Source: Chloroflexota bacterium (GTDB lineage: Bacteria; Chloroflexota; Anaerolineae; DUEN01). Taken from it: 53,355 nt of DNA. Location of the stretch: the NCBI GenBank assembly GCA_013152435.1, contig JAADGJ010000046.1:1-53355 (forward strand). The letters run 5' to 3'. The notes below the pieces were generated by a model. That model worked only from the letters and a program-made list of their open reading frames with translations. It was not told where the DNA came from and searched no databases. Positions 36,491-43,659 of the stretch are shown here, piece after piece (within the stretch, counting starts at the first letter, position 1; the number at the start of each line of letters is the position of its first letter). The position numbers and the translations under genes were made by a program.

Positions 36491-36852
36491 GATGATTCTC
36501 CTCTGAACTTGCCACCGCGCGAGGCTTGGGGCTTTGTGGGCTGAGATGGTAGGGCTGACATGGACATTCTACCACAGCTTTGCATAAAGCGAAAACACCC
36601 TGATACGCAGAGTGGCGCGCCTTTTGTGGGGTGAAAATGAGGGGCAGGGAGAGGAGCATGGCTCATCCGTGGTCGAGGCGAAGGATGGACCAGCGATATC
36701 GAGCGGCAGCCATCCACCGCCGCTCGCAGGGCGGGTATGGGGGTCGGCCATCAGGGCCTGGGCTGTGGCCGGGCAGGTCAGAGGCAGTGGATCAACTCGC
36801 TCATAGAGCGTGTGTGAGAAATGCCGTTGCTCTTGCTATGAGGACGTCGTCG
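36491..36852. other. intergenic with MITE end remnant
   Basis: No gene is supported. A block of direct and inverted G+C-rich words (about 36715-36800) has no clear structure. The right side is the left-end MITE fragment at 36805-36846. Confidence 0.4.
36805..36846 (+). mobile_element. left-end MITE remnant (42 bp)
   Basis: AGAGCGTGTGTGAGAAATGC followed by CGTTGCTCTTGCTATGAGGA matches the left end of the full copy at 38312 with few differences. TA is at the boundary. The rest of the element is missing; the remnant stops 6 bases before the sigma-factor stop codon. Confidence 0.65.
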
Positions 36853-37473
36853 TCACGCGGGTATCCACGCGGTGCCGCGGCGGAGGGCATATCGCCGTGC
36901 GTAGGGCATGGCTTGAGGCACGCGAGAGGCGACCAACGCGTCCCTGACGGCGGCCCGGGCGCGGGACAGCCGGGATTTCACCGTGCCTACCGGGATGTTC
37001 AACACCTGTGCGATCTCCGGATAGGAGAGCCCCTCCACATCGGAGAGCACCAGGACTGTGCGCAGCGTGGTGGGGAGCCGATCTATCGCCTGGGCGATGC
37101 GCTCGCCCAGCTCTTTGCGAATCACCGCGTGCTCCGGCCCCTCGGTGTGGGTGGGCAGTGAGAGGTCACCATCCAGCGTGGTCGCCATCTCCTCCAGCGA
37201 GAGCGCCTGGCGCACCTTTTGCCGGCGCAGGTGGTCATAGCAGGCGTTCGTCACGATGCGGAGCAACCACGCTCGGAAGGAGCCACCGTGGAAGGTGTGT
37301 AGGTGGCGGAACGCTTTGAGGAAAGCCTCCTGCGTGATATCGGCAGCGGCCTCGCGATCTCTCACGATGCGCCAGGCCACGTGGTATGCCTGATCCTGAT
37401 ACTTTTCCACGAGCGGGTTGAACGCCGTCACATTGCCTTGTTGCGCGGCTCTCACGAGCATCTCCTCGTCCAT
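36853..37473 (-). CDS. ECF-type RNA polymerase sigma factor
   Basis: This 206-residue protein contains only regions 2 and 4, as in extracytoplasmic-function sigma factors. Region 2 shows VEKYQDQAYHVAWRIVRD and DITQEAFLKAFRHLHTF, and region 4 shows LPTTLRTVLVLSDVEGLSYPEI then GTVKSRLSRARAAVRDALV. A C-terminal extension of about 30 basic residues (about 177-206) is beyond the family core. ATG 37473 has AAGGAGGAGG upstream. No anti-sigma gene is adjacent. It lies downstream of the broken FHA regulator on the same strand with a 116-base gap, and may belong to the same signalling unit as the kinase. Confidence 0.93.
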   Translation of the reverse strand: MDEEMLVRAAQQGNVTAFNPLVEKYQDQAYHVAWRIVRDREAAADITQEAFLKAFRHLHTFHGGSFRAWLLRIVTNACYDHLRRQKVRQALSLEEMATTLDGDLSLPTHTEGPEHAVIRKELGERIAQAIDRLPTTLRTVLVLSDVEGLSYPEIAQVLNIPVGTVKSRLSRARAAVRDALVASRVPQAMPYARRYALRRGTAWIPA

Positions 37474-37589
37474 CGGTCCTCCTCCTTCGGGGAAGTGGGC
37501 GTTTACCCACTCCTATCGTAGCACCACATGGTTCGGAGGGTCGGATCGAAATCGGACCGAATTCGGACGAGATTTGGGCGGAAACGGGT

Positions 37590-38233
37590 TTATTCCGTCT
37601 CCAGTCGGAAGCCGAAGCCGCGCACGGTGTGGATGAAGCGAGGGTGTCGTCCTTCGTCCCCCAGGCGGGCGCGCAGCCGGCTGATCATGCGGTCGATGGA
37701 GCCATCGCATACGGCTCCGCCGGTGTGGGCCCATACCTGCTGGGCGATCTCATCCTTGCTCACCGCACGGCCCTTGGCCCGCCAGAGGAGCAGGAGGAGG
37801 GTGAACTGGGTGGGCGACAGGACAGGGGGGGATCCAGGAGGCGGCCATCCACCCATACCTCTCGCCGCTCCGGATCCACCCAAAGGCCGTGTTGGGGAGA
37901 TGCAGGGGCGGCGACCTGGGTTCTTGTCGCCGCCGGATCGTGGAAGCGGAGCTGTATGTCGGCCAGCTGCAGTACGCAGCCGTCGTCCAGCCAGGCCTCC
38001 TGCACTCGCTGGCCATCCAGGAAGACGCCATTCTTGCTGCCCAGATCACGGACCCGGTAACGCCCATCCTCCCAGAGGATCTCCGCGTGTCGCCGTGAGG
38101 CGAATGGATCCTGCAGGACGATGTCGTTATCGGGCGCCCGGCCGATTCGAGTACATTCCCGGTCCAGCGTGTAGGTTGTGCCCGCGTCAGGGCCGCTCAG
38201 GACGACCAGCCGTCCTCGTCCCGTAAAGCTCAT
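37590..38233 (-). pseudogene. FHA / winged-helix transcription regulator, frameshifted
   Basis: The upstream part encodes an FHA phosphothreonine-binding domain with Gly31-Arg32, Ser46 and His49 (ASRRHAE) and Asn68-Gly69 (GSKNG), the usual phosphopeptide-contact residues. The downstream part, in another frame, encodes an OmpR/PhoB-type winged helix (SPTQFTLLLLLW then IDRMISRLRARLGD and IHTVRGFGFRLETE). The break coincides with a tandem GACAG GACAG at 37816-37825; removing one 5-bp copy gives the standard joining sequence LLDPPLSPTQF and one frame through the whole gene. The intact product of about 212 residues would be an FHA-DNA-binding regulator. The start is ATG 38233 or GTG 38242. Either the break is real or it is an assembly error. 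Confidence 0.85.
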
Positions 38234-38287
38234 GATCTTCACCCCCAGGCCGCTGGTCGGTGAAGCTTAGCCAAAAGCCTGGCCTTA

Positions 38288-38296
38288 TGTTAGAAT
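38288..38296 (+). promoter_or_regulatory. extended -10 promoter of the Ser/Thr kinase gene
   Basis: TGTTAGAAT (38288-38296) is an extended -10 located just left of the MITE copy. The kinase leader would therefore contain the whole element. Confidence 0.4.
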
Positions 38297-38311
38297 CCAT
38301 CGCTGCTATTA

Positions 38312-38571
38312 AGAGTGTGTCTGAGAAATGCCGTTGCTTCTGCTATGGGGAGGCCCGGAGGGACTTCGCCCCTTCGGAAAAAGCCCTTCTTACGCCTTCG
38401 ACCTGCCTCGCCTCGGCTTAGATCCCTGCGGAAGGGGCCGAGAAAGGCAGGTGCAGGCCGGAAAAGTGGGATTTCTGTGGAGGGGACCTCCCCTCCACAC
38501 CTCCCCCTGTGGAGCTGATAGCTGAGGGAGCCCCTCAGACGTCTTATCGGTTAAACTCTCAGACACGCTCT
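38312..38571 (+). mobile_element. MITE-like element, best-preserved copy (260 bp)
   Basis: The left end AGAGTGTGTCTGAGA (38312-38326) and the right end TCTCAGACACGCTCT (38557-38571) are reverse complements with one mismatch. The interior has G+C-rich palindromic blocks, including GTGGAGGGGACCTCCCCTCC. No coding frame for a transposase is present. TA follows CGCTC at the right end. It lies between the kinase promoter and its start codon. Confidence 0.8.
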
Positions 38572-38665
38572 AAGATTGTATCCGGATCGTTGCCATGTGC
38601 CAAGCGGCTCTCTGTGGTGTTACAGGCTGTGGCCGATCCCGGAATCAGCCTCTTTGAGGGGCATC

Positions 38666-40399
38666 GTGCGGGCAGATGAACTGATCGGGCGCACCGTAGG
38701 CCGCTATCGGATCGAGAAGACGTTGGGTGTGGGCGGCGTTGCTGTGGTTTACGTCGCCTGGGACATGGCCCTCCACCGCCCGGTTGCCCTCAAGGTGTTG
38801 CTGCCCCATCCTTCTCTACCTCCCTCCGTTGTGGAGCGATTCCGCCTGGAGGCCATAACCGCTGCCCGGTTGGATCACCCTGGCATCGTGCCCATCTACG
38901 ATGTGGGCGAGGACCAGGGGCTGGTTTACATCGCGATGAAGTGGATCCAGGGCGAGACGCTGGCCGACGTGCTGGCTCGAGCCGGACGGTTATATGAGGG
39001 GGACGCGATACGGTTGGTGGCGCAGGTGGCCGAGGCGCTGGACTATGCCCACCGACAAGGCGTGATCCATCGAGATGTGAAGCCGGCGAACATCCTGTTG
39101 GCCCGGGAAGAGGACAGCGCCACCGACGCGGGCGTGTGTGCTTATCTCACCGATTTTGGGGTCGCCCGGGCGCTGGATGCACCTGACCTGACCCAGGCAG
39201 GCTTTACTGTGGGCACGCCCGCGTACATGTCACCGGAGCAGGCGGCGGGGAAGCGTGCCCTGGATGGGCGTAGCGACTTATACAGCCTGGGAGCTGTGCT
39301 CTATCACTGCCTGGCCGGGCGCCCCCCCTTCACCGGCGGGACACCTCATATCCTCTACGCGCACGTGTATGAGGCCCCGCCTCCGCTCCCCGCCGATGTG
39401 TCGCCGGAGATCGCTGCCATCGTCGATCGGGCGCTGGCGAAGGATCCGGACCAGCGGTTCCAGACCGGGGAGCAGATGGCGGCCGCCCTGCGATCCCTGC
39501 CAGCCCCACCTTCCCGGCAGGGACTCTCCCCTGTTTCCTGGCCTGCGGGCCCGCCGGGTGATGCGGCGGCGGGGGCGGAACGAAAGGGGCGGTGGCGAGG
39601 AGTGCGCCGGCTTGCCTTGGTTGGCGTTCTGCTGTTGATGCTCTCGGCACTGGTCGTTGGCGGTTGGGCGGCGGTTTCCCGCGCGCGTCGAGAGGGCTCG
39701 ACGCCGACGCCGACGGCGACCTCGCCCGTGGCGGCGATGGGGTACGCCCGCCGATTCACTCCTCCCCCCACGCCGACCCCCTTGCCGACGCCCACGGCTA
39801 CATCGACGCCGACGGCCACACCCCAGCCGACTCCAACCCCTTCGCCCACACCGGTGCCGACGCCACGTCCCGTGGTGGTGCCTCCTTCGCCCACGCCTAC
39901 GCCGATGCCCACCCCCGTCAACGTCTGCCCCATTGCGCCGCATATCGCTTTTATGGAGTGGTTATCCGTTCCCGAGCAGGCGGAGCAGATCGGATGTCCG
40001 ACAACGGGGGCTGTGATCACCTCGGCTGTCTTTCAGCGCTTTGAGTATGGGCAGATGATCTGGCGAGAAGATCGCCGCCTGATCTACGTGCGCTACGATG
40101 ATGGCGGCTGGGAGGTGGTGGAAGATACATGGCAGGAGGGAGACGCTCCTGTTGATCCGAACCTCACCCCTCCTCCCGGGCTTCGGCAGCCGGAACGACG
40201 TCTGGGAAAGGCATGGCGAACGTATCCCTATATCCGAGAGCGCTTGGGATGGGCCACCTCCGAGGAGATCTCCTTTGAGGGGGTATTCCAGTCCTTCGAA
40301 CACGGCGAGTTGATCGCGCAGCCGCCGGATCGCGTGTACGTCTTTCTGGAGGATTTGCGTCTGCGCCTCCTCTCATCGGAGGAGGGTACATCGCCGTAA
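38666..40399 (+). CDS. transmembrane Ser/Thr protein kinase (PknB-like) with outer sensor domain
   Basis: This 577-residue Hanks-type kinase phosphorylates Ser/Thr of target proteins. The kinase domain spans about 14-275 with a variant Gly loop (GVGGVAVVY), Lys43 (VALK), Glu62, catalytic Asp137 (HRDVKPANILL), Mg-binding Asp163 (DFG) and GTPAYMSPEQ. One helix (about 315-338) follows, then an outside Thr/Pro linker (about 345-418) and a C-terminal domain with two related units (EQIGCPTTGA...QRFEYGQMIW and ERLGWATSEE...QSFEHGELI) resembling LGFP-type repeats of cell-wall proteins. Start GTG 38666 has GAGGGG upstream; a longer frame begins at 38576. The divergent FHA regulator is a plausible substrate or reader. 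Confidence 0.93.
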   Translation: MRADELIGRTVGRYRIEKTLGVGGVAVVYVAWDMALHRPVALKVLLPHPSLPPSVVERFRLEAITAARLDHPGIVPIYDVGEDQGLVYIAMKWIQGETLADVLARAGRLYEGDAIRLVAQVAEALDYAHRQGVIHRDVKPANILLAREEDSATDAGVCAYLTDFGVARALDAPDLTQAGFTVGTPAYMSPEQAAGKRALDGRSDLYSLGAVLYHCLAGRPPFTGGTPHILYAHVYEAPPPLPADVSPEIAAIVDRALAKDPDQRFQTGEQMAAALRSLPAPPSRQGLSPVSWPAGPPGDAAAGAERKGRWRGVRRLALVGVLLLMLSALVVGGWAAVSRARREGSTPTPTATSPVAAMGYARRFTPPPTPTPLPTPTATSTPTATPQPTPTPSPTPVPTPRPVVVPPSPTPTPMPTPVNVCPIAPHIAFMEWLSVPEQAEQIGCPTTGAVITSAVFQRFEYGQMIWREDRRLIYVRYDDGGWEVVEDTWQEGDAPVDPNLTPPPGLRQPERRLGKAWRTYPYIRERLGWATSEEISFEGVFQSFEHGELIAQPPDRVYVFLEDLRLRLLSSEEGTSP

Positions 40400-40578
40400 T
40401 CGGGCTTGAAAGAGAAGGCCCCGATCATGGCGACCTTCGATTGCGATGAGAGGCTTGGGAGGGTGGGGCTCCATCTGCCAGGCAGCGATGTAGGGCCATG
40501 CACTCGGGGCTGTAATTCATGTTGATGGGGGCAACTCACAATGCACTCACAGCAAGCCCCCCGTTTCCTCCGCCTCGT
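40400..40578. other. intergenic before the riboflavin unit, nothing seen
   Basis: Apart from a weak GAAGG/CCTTC pairing just after the kinase stop, no gene, terminator or repeat is evident before the promoter at 40579. Confidence 0.4.
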
Positions 40579-40607
40579 TTGACCGGGGCGCCTTTTGTGG
40601 TTATAAT
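40579..40607 (+). promoter_or_regulatory. sigma-70-type promoter of the riboflavin unit
   Basis: TTGACC (40579-40584) and TATAAT (40602-40607) are separated by exactly 17 bases. The predicted transcript starts near 40614, about 25 bases before the riboswitch. Confidence 0.85.
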
Positions 40608-40638
40608 CCCCGCAAATCGCATAATGAGGAAAGAGAAG

Positions 40639-40787
40639 CACCTTCGGGGCAGGGTGAGCCTCGTTTCGGCGGGGCAATTCCCGACCGGCGGTATGGCCTG
40701 GACTATCAGGCCGAGCCCGCGACCCGCGTGAGCGGTGGATCCGGTGAGAGGCCGGAGCCGACGGTATAGTCCGGATGGGAGAAGGTG
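40639..40787 (+). ncRNA. FMN riboswitch (RFN element)
   Basis: The conserved RFN core is plain: CTTCGGGGCAGGGTGAG (40642-40658), TTCCCGACCGGCGGTA, GAGCCCGCGA, GGATCCGGTGAGAG, CCGGAGCCGACGGT, AGTCCGGATGGGAGAAGG. Helix P1 pairs CACCTTC (40639-40645) with GAAGGTG (40781-40787). FMN binding to this aptamer class represses downstream genes, here by transcription termination at the hairpin that follows. Confidence 0.97.
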
Positions 40788-40826
40788 ACGGATCGCTTTG
40801 TGATCACGCGCGGTTGGTCCGCAAGT

Positions 40827-40859
40827 CCCGGAGGTCTTTATGGCTTCCGGGCTTTTTTT
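40827..40859 (+). terminator. riboswitch-controlled terminator
   Basis: CCCGGAGG (40827-40834) pairs with CTTCCGGG (40844-40851; one G-U), followed by C and TTTTTTT. It is 40 bases after the aptamer and before the first gene, as expected for the FMN-dependent off switch. Confidence 0.92.
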
Positions 40860-40885
40860 GTGGCTTGAAGATGGGGAGGGGATCG

Positions 40886-41719
40886 GTGGCTGTAGGAACG
40901 AGAAGACAGACGTGGGGACGACGGCTCGCTGCGGCGGGGCGGCCGGATCTCCGGCGATGGATCATACGCAACGCGGAGACGCTGCTGGTTCCTGTCGTGT
41001 TGATCGTCTTCCTGGTCGTGTGGGACCTGATCGTCCGGGTGCGGGGGTATCCGGCGTTTATCCTGCCCTCGCCGGCCAGGGTGTGGGCCAAGTTCCTGAT
41101 CGTGGCCTCAGACGGCACGCTGTGGCGACATGCCCAGATCACGTTGCTGGAGATCGCAGGCGGTCTGGGCATCGGCGTGCCGCTGGCCTTGCTCATCGGA
41201 TATGGGCTGGCCAAGTCCTCCTTCCTCGAGCGGTTGCTCGCCCCTTATATCGTCGCCTCACAGGCGGTTCCGGTGGTCACCATCGCCCCTTTGGTGTTGA
41301 TCTGGTTTGGCTTTGGCGCGCTGTCCAAGGTGTTGATCTGTGCTCTGACCGTCTTCTTCCCCATGCTGGTGAATACGATCATCGGCATCCGGTCCGTTGA
41401 CCCGGATCTGGTGGCGCTGATGCGGTCACTGCGGGCAACGCGCTGGCAGACCTTCGTGCTGTTGGAGGTTCCGGCGGCCTTGCCCGTTCTGTTCGGGGGG
41501 CTGAAGGTCTCCGTGACCCTGGCTGTGATCGGCGCCGTCGTCGGCGAGTTCGTGGGAGCGGATCGGGGCCTGGGATTCCTGTTGAACCTGGCCCGGGGGA
41601 TATTGGACACCCCATTGCTCTTCGTCGCCCTGTTCACGTTGGTTCTGATCGCCCTGGCCTTGTATCTGGCGGTGAGCTTGCTGGAGGCACGGTTGCTGCG
41701 GTGGCGGCAGGAGGAGTGA
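40886..41719 (+). CDS. ribX: ABC transporter permease of the riboswitch-controlled importer (RibX-like)
   Basis: This membrane subunit of about 277 residues belongs to the SsuC/TauC/ThiX permease family. It has about six helices, begins with a basic N-terminus, and contains AFILPSPARVWAKF after helix 1 and the EAA loop LVALMRSLRATRWQTFVLLEVP. Under an FMN riboswitch and next to a THI5-like binding protein, it most likely imports riboflavin or a precursor, as proposed for RibXY in Chloroflexi; substrate is inferred from context only. GTG 40886 has GGGGAGGGG upstream; ATG 40871 is in frame but lacks a good ribosome-binding site. Any earlier start would fall inside the terminator. Confidence 0.85.
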   Translation: MAVGTRRQTWGRRLAAAGRPDLRRWIIRNAETLLVPVVLIVFLVVWDLIVRVRGYPAFILPSPARVWAKFLIVASDGTLWRHAQITLLEIAGGLGIGVPLALLIGYGLAKSSFLERLLAPYIVASQAVPVVTIAPLVLIWFGFGALSKVLICALTVFFPMLVNTIIGIRSVDPDLVALMRSLRATRWQTFVLLEVPAALPVLFGGLKVSVTLAVIGAVVGEFVGADRGLGFLLNLARGILDTPLLFVALFTLVLIALALYLAVSLLEARLLRWRQEE

Positions 41720-41767
41720 TGGGCGCCGATGGGATAGGCTGAGAGACCAAACATCAGGAGGTTGTGG

Positions 41768-42793
41768 ATGTCCTTTCGTAGGTTGCTTTTATGGATGGCG
41801 GTGCTATTGACCCTCGCCGGGTGTGTCCCACCGATGATGTCGACGCCTCAGCTGGCGGAGACGGGTGTCGGCGCATCGCCTCCGCCTCTGGAGAAGCTGA
41901 CGCTCGGATTGGGATATATCCCCAGCGTGCAGTTCGCTCCCTTCTACGTGGCCCAGGCAAAGGGCTACTTCCGGGAGGAGGGATTGGATGTCACATTCCG
42001 GCACGGTTTTGAGACCGATTTCATCAAGTTGGTGGGGACCGATGAGTTGCACTTCGCCGTCGCCAGCGGGGAGGAGGTGATCCTGGCGCGAGCGCAGGGG
42101 TTGCCGGTGGTGTACGTCATGACCTGGTACAACCAATTCCCAGTGGTCGTATTCGCGTTGAAGGAAGCGGGGATCGACTCGCCGAAGGCGTTGGAGGGAC
42201 GCCGGGTGGGGATCCCAGGGTTGTTCGGGGCCAGCTTTGTGGCGTGGAAGGCCTTGGTTTACGCGGGCGGCATCGACGAATCGAAGGTGACGCTGGAGAG
42301 CATCGGCTTTACCCAGGCGGAGGCGGTGAGTCAGGGCCGGGTGGATGCGGCGATCGATTACGCCGTCAACGGGCCGGTGCAATTACGCCTGGCCGGGCGA
42401 GAGGTCAGCGTGATTCAGGTGTCGGATTACGTCGATCTGCCGTCCAATGGCCTGGTGACCAATGAGAGGACGATCGCCGAGCGGCCGGATTTGGTTCAGC
42501 GGGTGGTGCGGGCGACATTGCGAGGCCTTCAGTACACGCTATCCCATCCCGATGAGGCGTTCGCCATCTCCGTTGAGGCCGTGCCGGAGGCGGGCGGCGA
42601 GAACGAGCAAGTCAATCGGGCGATCTTCGACACCGTTTTGGAGGAGTGGCGCCCTCCTGAGGGGACCCCGTTGGGATGGACGGATCCTGAGCGATGGGAA
42701 CAGGCGGCTCGGTTCATGCGGGAGATGGGGTTGATCGATGTGGATGTGGACACGAGCGTCCTGTTCACCAACCGGTTTGTGGAGTCACCGTAG
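41768..42793 (+). CDS. ribY: THI5/SsuA-like substrate-binding lipoprotein (RibY-like)
   Basis: This 341-residue periplasmic-type binding protein has a lipoprotein signal ending LAGC with Cys19. The mature domain begins KLTLGLGYIPSVQFAPFYVA, typical of the NMT1/THI5 family that includes pyrimidine, nitrate and sulfonate binders, with QAKGYFREEGLDV directly after. The position between an FMN-riboswitch-led permease and an ATPase, upstream of ribD, argues for a flavin ligand. ATG 41768 has AGGAGG 6 bases upstream; the in-frame GTG at 41762 abuts that site and is unlikely. The ATPase gene follows by 3 bases. Confidence 0.87.
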   Translation: MSFRRLLLWMAVLLTLAGCVPPMMSTPQLAETGVGASPPPLEKLTLGLGYIPSVQFAPFYVAQAKGYFREEGLDVTFRHGFETDFIKLVGTDELHFAVASGEEVILARAQGLPVVYVMTWYNQFPVVVFALKEAGIDSPKALEGRRVGIPGLFGASFVAWKALVYAGGIDESKVTLESIGFTQAEAVSQGRVDAAIDYAVNGPVQLRLAGREVSVIQVSDYVDLPSNGLVTNERTIAERPDLVQRVVRATLRGLQYTLSHPDEAFAISVEAVPEAGGENEQVNRAIFDTVLEEWRPPEGTPLGWTDPERWEQAARFMREMGLIDVDVDTSVLFTNRFVESP

Positions 42794-42796
42794 ATC

Positions 42797-43651
42797 GTGA
42801 GTGAGCGAACTGCTGTGGTCGAGGGTGTGCGCCCGACGACGCCGCACGATCACGTGTTGTCGGCGGAGGGGGTGACCAAAGTCTTTCATAGCGCCCAGGG
42901 GCGTGTGCTGGCGCTGGACGACGTCTCCCTGCGGGTGGGGGCGGGGGAGTTCGTGTGCGTCGTCGGGGCATCGGGATGCGGCAAGTCGACGCTCTTGCGC
43001 GTGCTGGGGGGGCTGATCCCCCCCACGCGAGGGCGCGTCCTGTTGGGGGGAGAGCCGGTGATCGCCCCTCGCCGTCGCATCGGCTTCGTCTTCCAGCGAA
43101 CCAACCTCATGCCGTGGCGCACGGTGCTGCGCAATGTGATGCTGCCGTTGGAGATCGCCGGCGTCTCCCGGGAGGAGGCGGTGGCTCGGGCCCGGGCGTT
43201 GATCGGGCTGGTCGGGCTGGAGGGGTACGAGCAGGTGTATCCGCATCAGCTCTCCGGCGGCATGCAGCAGCGGGTGGTCCTGGCGCGGGCGTTGATCCAC
43301 AATCCGGCGCTGCTGCTGCTGGATGAGCCGTTTGGGGCGTTGGACGCGCTCACTCGAGAGCGTATGAACCTGGAGCTGTTGCGCATCTGGGATCTACGAC
43401 GTCCGACGGTGATCCTGGTGACGCACAGCATCGCGGAGGCTGTCTTCCTGGCCGATCGTGTGTTGGTCATGCAGGGCCCACCGGGGCATATCTCCCATGA
43501 GATCACGGTCGATCTCGGGCGGCCTCGCACACTGCAGATGATGTACGGAGAGCGGTTCGCCGCTCTGGCGAGGCAGGTGCGGCAGGCGATCGGCCCGCTG
43601 GCGGATAATGGCGGGTGGGGGGAGGACATCCACCGTGGAGGTGCGGAATAG
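42797..43651 (+). CDS. ABC transporter ATP-binding protein of the riboswitch-controlled importer
   Basis: This 284-residue ATPase is of the SsuB/TauB (nitrate/sulfonate/taurine) class and should power the RibXY-like importer. Walker A is GASGCGKST, the Q-loop lies in GFVFQRTNLMPWRTV, the signature is LSGGMQQRVVLARAL, Walker B is LLLLDEPFGALD, and the switch His is in ILVTHSIAEAV. GTG 42797 starts 3 bases after the binding-protein stop, so translation is coupled. A tail of about 35 residues follows the ATPase core. ribD begins 8 bases later. Confidence 0.9.
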   Translation: MSERTAVVEGVRPTTPHDHVLSAEGVTKVFHSAQGRVLALDDVSLRVGAGEFVCVVGASGCGKSTLLRVLGGLIPPTRGRVLLGGEPVIAPRRRIGFVFQRTNLMPWRTVLRNVMLPLEIAGVSREEAVARARALIGLVGLEGYEQVYPHQLSGGMQQRVVLARALIHNPALLLLDEPFGALDALTRERMNLELLRIWDLRRPTVILVTHSIAEAVFLADRVLVMQGPPGHISHEITVDLGRPRTLQMMYGERFAALARQVRQAIGPLADNGGWGEDIHRGGAE

Positions 43652-43659
43652 GCGACGGA

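Noticed and set aside
37825-37831. Run of seven G as the cause of the FHA regulator frameshift.
   Set aside because: Adding one base here also repairs the frame, but it gives an extra Pro-Val in the joint. Removing the 5-bp duplication gives the canonical DPPLSPTQF, so that is the preferred cause. Homopolymer error is not excluded.
40871-40885. ATG 40871 as start of the riboswitch-controlled permease.
   Set aside because: No ribosome-binding site lies at proper spacing; GTG 40886 has GGGGAGGGG. The choice remains uncertain by five codons.
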